Shown here piece after piece: positions 17,329-25,756 of a stretch of DNA of 64,000 bases. How positions within the stretch are numbered: position 1 is the first letter of the stretch; every line of letters starts with the position of its first letter. Both the position numbers and the translations under genes were made by a program. Under the pieces are notes generated by a model. The model did not search any database, had not been told where the DNA came from, and worked only from the letters and a program-made list of their open reading frames with translations. The stretch is from Methanofollis aquaemaris (GTDB lineage Archaea > Halobacteriota > Methanomicrobia > Methanomicrobiales > Methanofollaceae): the NCBI RefSeq assembly GCF_017357525.1, contig NZ_CP036172.1, positions 434,001 through 498,000 on the forward strand. The letters run 5' to 3'.

Positions 17329-18438
17329 TCACCCCCTCTCAATCAACACCACCCCCCGCGTCGCCGCGTACCCCACCAACGTCGCGATCACCACCGCCGG
17401 CACGATATCCCACTGCAAAAAAACCATCGCGAGGAGGACGAGGACCACCGACGGCATCTTCAGCACCGCGACGGTCATCCCGGCCATGGCCGCAGGGACG
17501 GCGAGGGCGACGGGGACGCCGGGGGCGAGGAGACTCGCGGCCATGCCCAGGGTGCCGCCCGCAAAGAAGAGGGGGAAGACCGGGCCGCCCTTGAAGACCG
17601 TGGCCATGCACCAGGTGCTGGCGAGGATCTTGGCCGCGACGATCCCGATGAGCACGACCGCACCCATCGCCGCCCCTTCGGCAAGCACGGTCTGGAACTG
17701 CGTCTGGCCTGAGAAGAGGACGAGCGGGGCGAGGGTGCCGAGGATGCCGAGGCCCAGACCGCCGAGCAGGCCGCGGAGGAGGGGGCGGTCGGCGAGGGGT
17801 GCGACGAGGCGGGCGAAGAGGTGGTACGAATAGATGAAGCCCACGCCTGCCGCGGCGCCGACGAGGCCGAGGACCGTTGCATAGAGGAGGTCGACGGCGA
17901 CGAATTTGTAGGGCGGGACCGGGTACAGGGCGCCGGGCGGGCCGGTGAGGAGGAGATAGATTGCAAAACCCACCAGGCACCCGAGGAAGCCGACCGTCGA
18001 GAGGTCGCGGACGCGGTCTTTCAGGGCCGCCACCCGGTCGCCGAGGCGGGTGCCCATCCCGCCGCCCATATCGACGGCGGCCACCTCGGGCCCGAGACTG
18101 GCGCCGCCGACGAGGGAGAGATAGATGGTGAGCAGGCCGGCCGGGAGATACTGCGGTTCGAACCGGCCGGTCTCCTTGAAAGTTGCGAGGGTCTCCTGGA
18201 GCAGTCCCACGTGGTCACCGAAGAGGTGGAGGCAGAGCCCGACCGCGAGGCCGCCGGCGGTGGTGAGGAGGAGGGTGAAGTACGGGACCGGCGGCGATTC
18301 CGGCCAGATCAGTGCCACCCCCCCATACTGCACCGCGAGGAAGAGCACCATCGCTCCCGCGGCGGCCACCGCAAGCAGGACGGCCGCGAGTGCGAAACGC
18401 AGGGTGTGCCCGAAGGCGGCGGGATCGTCTGGCGGCAT
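17329..18438 (-). CDS. ClC-family chloride channel/transporter
   Basis: 369 residues, almost entirely hydrophobic, with ten or so membrane helices. The ClC motifs are recognisable in divergent form: GGASLGPE (about 112-119) for the G-x-E-G-P selectivity loop and VFKGGPVFPLFFAGGTLG (about 286-303) for the second conserved loop. The canonical gating Glu is not in its usual place in the first motif (S-L-G-P instead of R-E-G-P), so it may be a channel rather than a proton-coupled antiporter. It is shorter than the about 420 residues typical of the core. It is divergent from the membrane protein at 18578. The G+C-rich backbone resumes here. Confidence 0.82.
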   Translation of the reverse strand: MPPDDPAAFGHTLRFALAAVLLAVAAAGAMVLFLAVQYGGVALIWPESPPVPYFTLLLTTAGGLAVGLCLHLFGDHVGLLQETLATFKETGRFEPQYLPAGLLTIYLSLVGGASLGPEVAAVDMGGGMGTRLGDRVAALKDRVRDLSTVGFLGCLVGFAIYLLLTGPPGALYPVPPYKFVAVDLLYATVLGLVGAAAGVGFIYSYHLFARLVAPLADRPLLRGLLGGLGLGILGTLAPLVLFSGQTQFQTVLAEGAAMGAVVLIGIVAAKILASTWCMATVFKGGPVFPLFFAGGTLGMAASLLAPGVPVALAVPAAMAGMTVAVLKMPSVVLVLLAMVFLQWDIVPAVVIATLVGYAATRGVVLIERG

Positions 18439-18577
18439 CGGTCAGGCCAGGGGTGAGATGGGCGGGGTGGTATTTATAGGGACGCGGGACACCGGCGGCC
18501 TCTTCCAAAAGACAAGACATATCCCCTCTCCTGAGAGTGTACTGATACGATTTGCCCGGTACACAACGAACGAAACC

Positions 18578-19471
18578 ATGACCAGACTTGAAGAGTTCCT
18601 CGGACCCCTGGACCAGGGCGTATGGGAAGTCGCTGTCCCCAGAGAGGCGGTGACCGAACCGCTGGACAGCGGGTGGAAGCGGTCCAGGATCAATGTCCCC
18701 TCCCCGGGCACGCTGGCCAGTTACCGGAAAGGCAACTACCACCTCCACGAGACCGCCGCCGAGTGGCGGGTCCATTACGACCGCTACGACCCCAAACAGC
18801 ACCCGCTCCTCCACCTCGTCGACGACGCCCCGCTCATCCTGATGATCGGCGAAACTTTTCTCGCCCTGGTCACCAACGCCCGCACCGCGAGGAGCGACGA
18901 GACCACCCTCGTCCTCGAAGGTCAGCGGCGGACCTGGCAGTTCATGATCCTTGCCGGGTGTGCGGTGATCCTCGCCGCCCTCGCCATCCTCGCCCGCCCG
19001 GTCCACATCTTCGCCGCGGTCGTCTCGATCCTCATCCCCCTGCTCATCGCGGGCCTCGGCCTCCTCGTCGTGATGAACGGCGTCTCCCTCCACCCGCCGG
19101 CCGTCGCCTCGAAGGGCAGCGTCTTCCTCGGGCTCTGCGTCATGGCGCTGGGCGGCAGTTCGGCCTCCCTCCCGGTGGCGCTCTGGACCATGATCATCTT
19201 CGTCGTCCTGGCCGTCTGGATGTTTGCGAGCGCCCTCGTCTCGTTCAGGCGCGTCACCAGGGGCCGGCGGGCCGTACCCGAAGGCCTCTTCAAACGCCTC
19301 GCCCTCGGGATCCTCTCGCTCGTCCTCGGCTCGCTCATCTTCCTCGCACCGCAGGCCTTCCTGAAATTGATGCTCGACCTCCTGGCGCTGATCCTCGTCG
19401 CGCTCGGGATCGTCTTCATCGAGAACGGTGCGGAACTGAGGCGGCGGATGGCCGCAGGTATCGGGCAGTGA
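18578..19471 (+). CDS. Membrane protein with DUF308/HdeD-like C-terminal half
   Basis: 297 residues. The first 125 are soluble and have no recognised motif (Trp/Tyr/His-rich, with HYDRYDPKQHPLLHLVDD). The remainder has about six hydrophobic segments ending in a basic tail (ENGAELRRRM), similar in style to HdeD/DUF308 proteins. The start at 18578 is chosen because the upstream open frame is antisense to the ClC gene. A 6-bp inverted repeat gtgtac...gtacac (18537-18564) lies just upstream. The 3' end overlaps the convergent codB-like gene by about 56 bases, which is unusual but both frames are coherent. Confidence 0.7.
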   Translation: MTRLEEFLGPLDQGVWEVAVPREAVTEPLDSGWKRSRINVPSPGTLASYRKGNYHLHETAAEWRVHYDRYDPKQHPLLHLVDDAPLILMIGETFLALVTNARTARSDETTLVLEGQRRTWQFMILAGCAVILAALAILARPVHIFAAVVSILIPLLIAGLGLLVVMNGVSLHPPAVASKGSVFLGLCVMALGGSSASLPVALWTMIIFVVLAVWMFASALVSFRRVTRGRRAVPEGLFKRLALGILSLVLGSLIFLAPQAFLKLMLDLLALILVALGIVFIENGAELRRRMAAGIGQ

Positions 19472-20696
19472 CGCTGTAGAGCAGGAACGCGGCGATGGCC
19501 CCGTTGAGCGGGGGGATGCCCGGAGAAGAGACGGCGACGGCCGACGCCGCGATATAGGCGACGACCCCGGTCCAGCGAACGGCGCACCGGTCCGCCTCCT
19601 CGAGAGAGGGATACCGGCCTTTCTGAACAAGAATAAAGTCTGCAAGGATGATCCCGCCGATCGGCGGGATCAGGGTGCCGAGCATCTGCATATAGGGGAC
19701 GAGCCAGTCGTACATCCCGAGGAGCGCGAGGACGGTGCCCGCCCCCGCTCCCCCGAGCGTGATCAGTCGGCGCCGGTTCGTCCGCAGCAGGTCGCACCCG
19801 GCCACCGAGAAGTTGTAGATGGTGTTGTCCTGCGTCGTCCAGATGTTCATGAAGAGCATCACGACGCCCCCGATGAGCAGACCCTGGAGGCCGAGCATCT
19901 GCACGATGTCGCTCTCCCCGTAGACCAGCGCGCCGTAGGCGCCGACCAGGATCATCAGGCCGTTTCCCAGCAGAAAGGCGATCAACGCCGCACCCACCGC
20001 AGCGCGCGGGGTGTCGGAGAACCGCGTCCAGTTCGTCGCCTGCGTTCCTCCCGCGATGAAGGTTCCGACCACGATGGTCACCGCCTCGCCGACGCCCATG
20101 CTGGCCGCGGGCGCGATGGAGAAGACGCCGGCCACGCCCCCGCCGTCCCTGGTGGCGATCGTCATGCTCACGAGGATGAGGATGCACATCAGGGGAACCG
20201 AGACCATCGAAAGCCGTTCGAGCCCGCGGTACCCGATGAAGGCGGTCAGGCAGAAGGTGGCGCCGAAGAGTACCATGAGCGGCGCCTTCCACCCTTCGCC
20301 GAGGCCCAGGAGGTCGACACTGAGGATGGCGACCGTTGCCGTCCCCCAGGCGTACCAGCCGACCTGGGTGAGGCCGAGGACCAGGTCGGGCCAGCGGCTT
20401 CCGATCCTGCCAAAACAGTACCGGCCCATCAGCGCCGTGTTCAGTCCGCTCTTCTGAGAGACATAGGCAAGCGCCGCCACGTAACCTGCGAGCAGGAGGT
20501 TGCCGAGGAGGATGACGGCGATCAGGTCGGGCCAGAAGGGGAAGGCGACGCCGATGGTACCGCCCGCCCACATCGTCGCCGAGAAAAACGTGAAGCCGAG
20601 GAGGATGATGACGGTCGGGAGAAAGCCCCGGCGGGCATGCGGGGGGACGGGAGACTGGGGGTAGTCCTCGATGGTGTCTTCGTCGCCTTCTTTCAT
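19416..20696 (-). CDS. codB: Cytosine/purine permease, NCS1 family (CodB-like)
   Basis: 426 residues with the 12-helix NCS1 pattern. Family landmarks: WAGGTIGVAFPFW in helix 1, LNTALMGRYCFGRIGSRWPD, QVGWYAWGTA, IAGGTQATNWTRFSD, NIWTTQDNTIYNFSVAG and the late PPIGGIILADFILVQKGRY. These are the substrate-binding and signature segments of CodB-like cytosine importers. Start 20696 (MKEGDEDTIEDY) gives a normal short cytoplasmic tail. No cytosine deaminase gene is adjacent, but uracil salvage genes (uraA-upp) lie about 18 kb away in the same window, consistent with pyrimidine scavenging. Symbol by similarity only. Confidence 0.88.
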   Translation of the reverse strand: MKEGDEDTIEDYPQSPVPPHARRGFLPTVIILLGFTFFSATMWAGGTIGVAFPFWPDLIAVILLGNLLLAGYVAALAYVSQKSGLNTALMGRYCFGRIGSRWPDLVLGLTQVGWYAWGTATVAILSVDLLGLGEGWKAPLMVLFGATFCLTAFIGYRGLERLSMVSVPLMCILILVSMTIATRDGGGVAGVFSIAPAASMGVGEAVTIVVGTFIAGGTQATNWTRFSDTPRAAVGAALIAFLLGNGLMILVGAYGALVYGESDIVQMLGLQGLLIGGVVMLFMNIWTTQDNTIYNFSVAGCDLLRTNRRRLITLGGAGAGTVLALLGMYDWLVPYMQMLGTLIPPIGGIILADFILVQKGRYPSLEEADRCAVRWTGVVAYIAASAVAVSSPGIPPLNGAIAAFLLYSVTARYLRPSAASVPHRSR

Positions 20697-20790
20697 GTGG
20701 CACCCCCGGGTTGACTCTGAAAAACGTGGGAGTGGAGAGGTTTTCAGGGTTCTGATCGGGGTCATGGGGCCCTGGAGCCCGCGACGAAAA

Positions 20791-20843
20791 GTTTATATCC
20801 TCTCCGGAATGTACATGGTCGTGTATCGAACGGTTCGAAACCG
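20791..20843 (+). promoter_or_regulatory. Promoter and possible operator of the PadR-ABC operon
   Basis: gtttatatcc (about 20790-20800) resembles a TATA box. About 35 bases later cggttcgaaaccg (20831-20843) is a 5-bp-arm palindrome placed between the expected start of transcription and the PadR ATG at 20865, a suitable site for autorepression. Confidence 0.4.
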
Positions 20844-20864
20844 AAACATTACGCGACCACCACC

Positions 20865-21347
20865 ATGACAGGCATCTGGAAGTTTCCATCAAAGAACGGA
20901 CGGGAGCGGGGGCTCATGGCTCTCTACATCCTCCACTCTCTCGCCCAAAGCCCGAAGTCGGGTTACGACCTCCTCAAGGAGATCGAGGAAAAGACCGAAG
21001 GGACATGGGTGCCGAGCAAGGGAACCCTCTATCCTCTGCTCAAACAACTCGAAGAAGAAGCACTCATACGTCTCTTTGAGACCGGAAAACGTTCGAAGCA
21101 GGTCTACGAACTGACAGAGACCGGCGAGGAGACGCTGCGGGCCCATCGACAGCACCGGAGAGAGTCGAGAGAGAAGATGCTGCAGATGAAAAATCTGCTC
21201 GTCGAAATCTTCGGAGACGAAAAACGCGAGTTGAACGCCCTCTTCGTCGAGATCAGGAGTCTCATCGACGCACTCCCATCTGAAAAAGACGAAGAGGCAG
21301 GAAAAATCCTCGGGCAATGCCTCGAAGACCTGCGGAGGATCAAATGA
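20865..21347 (+). CDS. PadR-family transcriptional regulator
   Basis: 160 residues. Winged-helix PadR blocks: ALYILHSLAQSPKSGYDLLKE (about 18-38), WVPSKGTLYPLLKQLEEEALI (about 49-69), and the wing KQVYELTETGEE. The C-terminal half is a long charged helix typical of PadR subfamily 1 dimerisation. Its stop overlaps the start of the ABC ATPase gene (ATGA), so it is the first gene of a regulator-exporter operon. PadR proteins usually repress the adjacent multidrug pump and release DNA when a drug binds. Confidence 0.92.
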   Translation: MTGIWKFPSKNGRERGLMALYILHSLAQSPKSGYDLLKEIEEKTEGTWVPSKGTLYPLLKQLEEEALIRLFETGKRSKQVYELTETGEETLRAHRQHRRESREKMLQMKNLLVEIFGDEKRELNALFVEIRSLIDALPSEKDEEAGKILGQCLEDLRRIK

Positions 21348-22330
21348 CCGCGCTCGCCATCGACGTCCGGGAACTCACCAGAACCTTCGGCGACTTCGTC
21401 GCGGTCGACGCGATCTCGTTTGCGATCCGCAAAGGAGAAATCTTCGGCCTGCTCGGTCCCAACGGTGCCGGCAAGACCACCACCATCTCGATGCTGGCGA
21501 CCATGCTCAGGCCGACGTCGGGCCGGGCGACCGTCGACGGCCACGACATCCTGACCGACGAGGACGGCGTGCGCCGGTCCATCGGGATCGTCTTCCAGGA
21601 CCAGACCCTGGACGAAGAACTCACCGCCTATGAGAACATGGACTTTCACGGCCGCCTCTATAGGATCCCAAAAGACCTTCGGGAACGGCGGATCGCCGAA
21701 CTCATGGACCTGGTCGGCCTGGGCGAGAAGATGGACCAGCAGGTCAAGACCTTCTCCGGCGGGATGAAACGGCGCCTCGAGATCGCCCGCGGCCTCCTGC
21801 ACCGGCCGGCGGTCCTCTTCCTCGACGAACCAACCCTCGGCCTGGACCCCCAGACGAGAAACCATCTCTGGGCGTACATCGAGCAGATGAACACCGAAGA
21901 GGGGATCACGATCATCCTCACCACCCATTACATGGAAGAAGCCGACCGCCTCTGCGACCGGGTGGCGATCATCGATCACGGCAGGATCATCGCCATGGAC
22001 ACCCCGGAGAATCTCAAAGCCGCGATCGGGGGCGACATCATCACCATCGACTCGCCGGACGCGGAAGAGGCCTATGCCGGGATCGATGCGGCGTGGCCGG
22101 GCCAGGTCGAACGCCAGGGGAGCACGGTGACCGTACGCCTGCATCACGCCGAAGAGGAGATCACCGGGATCGTGAATCTCCTCAGTGCGCAGAGCGTCGG
22201 GATCAGGTCGATCTCCGTGCACACCCCGACCCTCGAAGACGTCTTTCTGCACATGACCGGGCGGGCGATGCGGGACGAACACGCGTCAGGCACAGACCAG
22301 ATGCGGATGCGCCACCGGGCGAGGCGGTAA
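21344..22330 (+). CDS. ABC transporter ATP-binding protein (DrrA/CcmA-like exporter)
   Basis: 328 residues. Walker A is GPNGAGKTT (about 38-46), the Q-loop IVFQDQTLDEELT, signature TFSGGMKRRLE, Walker B AVLFLDEPTLGLDP and the switch His in ILTTHYMEEADRLCD. The C-terminal 100 residues form the extra DUF4162-like domain of DrrA-type ATPases (ending TLEDVFLHMTGR). It starts inside the stop of padR and is followed one base later by its permease gene. Together they form a two-protein ABC-2 exporter for a drug-like or lipid substrate. Confidence 0.95.
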   Translation: MTALAIDVRELTRTFGDFVAVDAISFAIRKGEIFGLLGPNGAGKTTTISMLATMLRPTSGRATVDGHDILTDEDGVRRSIGIVFQDQTLDEELTAYENMDFHGRLYRIPKDLRERRIAELMDLVGLGEKMDQQVKTFSGGMKRRLEIARGLLHRPAVLFLDEPTLGLDPQTRNHLWAYIEQMNTEEGITIILTTHYMEEADRLCDRVAIIDHGRIIAMDTPENLKAAIGGDIITIDSPDAEEAYAGIDAAWPGQVERQGSTVTVRLHHAEEEITGIVNLLSAQSVGIRSISVHTPTLEDVFLHMTGRAMRDEHASGTDQMRMRHRARR

Positions 22331-22331
22331 C

Positions 22332-23081
22332 ATGGACATCATCTACACCATCTGGCTGCGAAACATCAAACTCTACCTGCGTTCGCGGAGCAGGATCGTC
22401 GGCAGCCTCGGGATGCCCCTCTTCTTCCTGGTGATCATGGGCTTCGGGCTGAACGAGGTGGTGCGGATCCCTGGAGCCGAGGATGGCTATGTCGCATTCC
22501 TCATCCCCGGCGTCGTCTCGATGAGCGTCCTCTTCACCTCCATCTTCTCGGGCATCCAGGTCATCTGGGACAAGCAGTTCGGGTTCCTCAAGGAGACCCT
22601 GGTCGCCCCCGTCTCCAGGATCGAGATCATGCTGGGCCAGACGCTGGGAGGCGCCACGACGGCGTTCATCCAGGGCGTGATCATCCTGGTGCTCTCGCTC
22701 TTCATCGGGCTGCAACTCACGAGTCTGTCCGGGTTCGTGATCGCATTTCTCTTCATGCTCCTCATCGGCGTGACCTTCACGGCCTTCGGGATCGCCATCG
22801 CATCCCGCATGGAGGATATGCACGGTTTCCAGCTCGTCATGAACTTTGTCGTCTTCCCGATCTTCGGGCTCTCGGGTGCGCTGTTCCCCATCAGCAGCCT
22901 CCCCTCGTGGATCCAACCGCTCACGCTCCTGGACCCCCTCACCTATGGGGTGGAAGGGATACGGTACGGACTCTCGGGATCGGCCCAGATCAGTCCGGTC
23001 ATCTGCGGCATCGTGCTGAGCGGGTGTGCCGTCGTGATGGCGGTCGTCGGGGCTTATCTCTTCAGAAAGATCACGGTGTGA
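22332..23081 (+). CDS. ABC-2 type permease (DrrB-like)
   Basis: 249 residues with six hydrophobic segments. The ABC-2 landmarks are present: N-terminal LRNIKLYLRSRSRI before helix 1, the conserved KQFGFLKETLVAPVSRIEI loop, MNFVVFPIFGLSGALFP, and LTLLDPLTYGVEGIR. It begins one base after the ATPase stop and is the last gene of the padR-ABC operon. The next gene (cardiolipin synthase) starts 71 bases later and could be co-transcribed. Confidence 0.93.
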   Translation: MDIIYTIWLRNIKLYLRSRSRIVGSLGMPLFFLVIMGFGLNEVVRIPGAEDGYVAFLIPGVVSMSVLFTSIFSGIQVIWDKQFGFLKETLVAPVSRIEIMLGQTLGGATTAFIQGVIILVLSLFIGLQLTSLSGFVIAFLFMLLIGVTFTAFGIAIASRMEDMHGFQLVMNFVVFPIFGLSGALFPISSLPSWIQPLTLLDPLTYGVEGIRYGLSGSAQISPVICGIVLSGCAVVMAVVGAYLFRKITV

Positions 23082-23152
23082 GAGGGGCAGGGCGCCGGCG
23101 CTCCCGGTGGGAGGTCGGCCCCCTCTCGAAACCCATATCTCGCCTCCCATCG

Positions 23153-24595
23153 ATGGGGATGATAATGGACTGGTCAATCATCCTCAGCGTCATCTTCTTC
23201 TTCAATGTCCTCTTCGCCATCGCCGTCGTCTTCTTCGAACGCAAAAATCCCACCGCAGCCCTGGCATGGCTGATGGTCCTCTTCCTCCTGCCCCCGATCG
23301 GGTTTGCCCTGTACCTGATCTTCGGGCAGAACTTCACCAGGCAGAAGATGTTCGCCCTCAAGAAGGAGGCCGACCAGTACCTCAAAGATCTCTTCGAGGA
23401 GCAGCACCAGGACCTGGTCGATCGCGGCTTCAGGTTCGCAAATCCGGCGGCAGAACAGTACCGCGACACCATCCTCGCCCTCCTCACGAACAACCAGGCG
23501 CTCGTGACCGAGAAGAACAAGGTCGAGGTCTATACCGACGGAAAAGAAAAGTTCGACGCTCTCTTCGAGGCCATCGGGGCGGCACGCCACCACGTCCACC
23601 TGGAATATTTCATCGTCAACAACGACGAACTCGGGCGCTCGGTCGTCCACGCCCTTGCGGAGAAGGCGAAGGAGGGCGTCGAGGTCCGCCTCCTCTTCGA
23701 CGCCCTGGGGACGAGGGCCGGCGGCGGGTCGAAGGAGGCCTTCCGTGAACTGACCGACGCCGGCGGCGAGATCGGGGTCTTCTTCCCCTCGCTGTACCGG
23801 GTGAACTACCGCAACCATCGCAAGATCGCCGTCATCGACGGGACGGTCGGGTTCATCGGCGGGTTCAACATCGGCGACGAGTACCTGGGCAAAGGTCCGC
23901 TCGGCTACTGGCGGGACACCGCGGTCAGGATCACCGGGCGGGCCGTGAACATGCTGCAACTGCGGTTCTTCCTCGACTGGAACCATGCCACCGGCGAATA
24001 CCGCGGTTCGGACCCGGTCTACTTCCCCGACCCCGACGTCGCCGGCACCGTCCCGGTCCAGATCGTCTCGGGCGGCCCCGACACCAGGTGGAGCCCGATC
24101 AAGGAGGGCTACATCAAGCTGATCAACTCGGCCAGGTCGTCGGTGTACATCCAGAGCCCGTACTTCATCCCTGACGAGAGCGTCACCGACGCCCTCCGCC
24201 TCGCGGCGCTCTCGGGCGTCGACGTGCGGGTGATGATCCCCTGCAAGCCCGACCATCCGTTCGTCTACTGGGCCAGCCTCTCCTTTGTCGCCGACCTCCT
24301 CGACGCCGGGGTGCGGGCCTACACCTACGACAACGGGTTCATCCACGCCAAGACCATCGTCGTCGACGGGACGGCGGGTTCGGTGGGGAGCGCCAACTGG
24401 GATGTGCGGAGTTTCAAGTTGAACTTCGAGGCGAACGCCTTCTTCTACGACGCAAACGTCGGGGGCGAGATGAAGAAGCGGTTTGTCCGCGACCTGGAGG
24501 TCTGCACCGAGATCACGCCCGAGCGGTATGCCGCCCGGTCCAGGTGGGTGAGGATGAAGGAGTCGGTCTCCCGTCTCTTCTCGCCGCTGGGGTAG
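23153..24595 (+). CDS. cls: Cardiolipin synthase, phospholipase D superfamily
   Basis: 480 residues. Two N-terminal membrane helices (IILSVIFFFNVLFAIAVVFF and ALAWLMVLFLLPPIGFALYL) precede two catalytic HKD modules: HRKIAVIDG with the GGFNIGDEYLG tail, and HAKTIVVDG with the GSANWDVRSF tail. This is the bacterial-type Cls layout; archaeal homologues make glycerol-bridged archaeal cardiolipins from two phospholipids. Start 23153 is the first of three close in-frame ATGs (23153, 23159, 23165). A longer upstream open frame runs over the permease gene and is rejected. Confidence 0.93.
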   Translation: MGMIMDWSIILSVIFFFNVLFAIAVVFFERKNPTAALAWLMVLFLLPPIGFALYLIFGQNFTRQKMFALKKEADQYLKDLFEEQHQDLVDRGFRFANPAAEQYRDTILALLTNNQALVTEKNKVEVYTDGKEKFDALFEAIGAARHHVHLEYFIVNNDELGRSVVHALAEKAKEGVEVRLLFDALGTRAGGGSKEAFRELTDAGGEIGVFFPSLYRVNYRNHRKIAVIDGTVGFIGGFNIGDEYLGKGPLGYWRDTAVRITGRAVNMLQLRFFLDWNHATGEYRGSDPVYFPDPDVAGTVPVQIVSGGPDTRWSPIKEGYIKLINSARSSVYIQSPYFIPDESVTDALRLAALSGVDVRVMIPCKPDHPFVYWASLSFVADLLDAGVRAYTYDNGFIHAKTIVVDGTAGSVGSANWDVRSFKLNFEANAFFYDANVGGEMKKRFVRDLEVCTEITPERYAARSRWVRMKESVSRLFSPLG

Positions 24596-24636
24596 GGGTT
24601 TGGGGTGAAAAAGATCTGGACGAATCTTTGTGCGGA

Positions 24637-24835
24637 GGGGGGCAGCGCCCCCGGCACGAAGATGGGGGAAAGCACGCCGTTCACATTCGCATCGAGAAGA
24701 ATCAGTGAGACCGAACGGGCCGCCCTCAATTGTAGAATTTTCCCCGTCATCTCGTGCCGGGGGGCTTTGCCCCCCGGAACCCCCCACGACGAAGATAGCC
24801 GAGGGGCGGCAACACCCTCCTCCCGGAGATCCCCT
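24637..24835. repeat. G+C-rich hairpins and dispersed repeat downstream of cls
   Basis: Contains a perfect hairpin ccggggggc-ttt-gccccccgg (24757-24777) and a second gggggc...gccccc near 24640-24652. The words ccccacgacgaagatag (24782-24798) and ggggcggcaaca (24803-24814) also occur at 16540-16572 with the same 4-base gap. The region separates the convergent cls and PHP genes, so the hairpins may also stop transcription. No gene seen. Confidence 0.5.
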
Positions 24836-25681
24836 CTACCTCCCCATCCCCTCAAAAAACGTCTCCCTGATCCGCGTCCTGAGAATCGGCAGGGCGTACG
24901 GGAGGTGGTGGGGCAGGACCGCCGCCCCCATCATCGCCTTCTCGGCGAGATTGCGTTCCCGCCCGACCACGACGCTCTCGCGGCGCACGATGGCATCCAG
25001 AAACTCTTCCACGCTCTCTGCCCTGGCACAGGTGACGACGCCGCCGAGTTCGCGGAGAAGGTGGGCGTCGGTCCCGCCGGTCCGGCCGAGATCGTGGCTC
25101 CGGGCGAGGTCGGCGGCGACGAGGTTGTGGGTGCGGCCCATCCCGCCGCAGATCACTTCGAGGGCGTCGAGACGATCGAAGGTCTCGGCCTCGATGCATC
25201 CTCGTTCGATTCCCTGCTGCATCCCTCGGTTCAGGAAGGCGTAGCCGCACGGGTGCGCCTCGACGGCGACGCAGTGGTAGCCCTCGCGGGCGTCCAGGAT
25301 CTCCGCCGCGGTCATCTTTATCGCGAGGCACGGGCCGTCCCTCTTCTTCTTCTCGATGTGGCGACGATAAAAGTCGGTGAGGTCTGAGAGTGCCGGGAAG
25401 TAGAGGAGGAGATGCGGGCCGTCGTCGGCGCTCACCTCGATCCCCGGAATGACCGGGACTTCGGTGCCGGCCCGGCACGCCTCGACGGCCCCGCCGACCT
25501 GGTTGTGGTCGGTGATCGCACACCCGATCCCCTGCCTCGCGGCCGACCGCAGGACGTCGCGCACTCTGGTGGACGAGTCTGAGTGGTTGGTGTGGACGTG
25601 AAGGTCGGCGGCGATGAAGCCGGGGCGTGCGGTCTCCTCGGGGGTCGGGGTCTTGAAGAGGATCGCGGCAGGTGTGGTCAT
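24836..25681 (-). CDS. PHP-domain phosphoesterase-like protein
   Basis: 281 residues. PHP metal-binding motifs: DLHVHTNHSD (about 26-35), CAITDHNQVGG (about 54-64), PGIEVSADDG, AVEAHPCGY and the late GTDAHLLRELGG. These supply the His/Asp set of a trinuclear metal site. Stand-alone PHP proteins hydrolyse phosphoesters such as nucleoside monophosphates, histidinol phosphate or pAp. It is encoded 75 bases downstream of the sulfatase-maturase gene on the same strand. The specific substrate is not evident. Confidence 0.88.
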   Translation of the reverse strand: MTTPAAILFKTPTPEETARPGFIAADLHVHTNHSDSSTRVRDVLRSAARQGIGCAITDHNQVGGAVEACRAGTEVPVIPGIEVSADDGPHLLLYFPALSDLTDFYRRHIEKKKRDGPCLAIKMTAAEILDAREGYHCVAVEAHPCGYAFLNRGMQQGIERGCIEAETFDRLDALEVICGGMGRTHNLVAADLARSHDLGRTGGTDAHLLRELGGVVTCARAESVEEFLDAIVRRESVVVGRERNLAEKAMMGAAVLPHHLPYALPILRTRIRETFFEGMGR

Positions 25682-25756
25682 CGGTGTGGTGATCGATCTC
25701 TTCTGTCTGTTTTCGGTGCGAGAAAAAAGGTCTCATCGTACCGGTCGGAGGGGCGC

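Noticed and set aside
23174-24787. 537-codon open frame on the minus strand opposite cls
   Set aside because: It is antisense to a gene with full catalytic motifs; it arises from G+C-rich codon bias and shows only repetitive charged residues.
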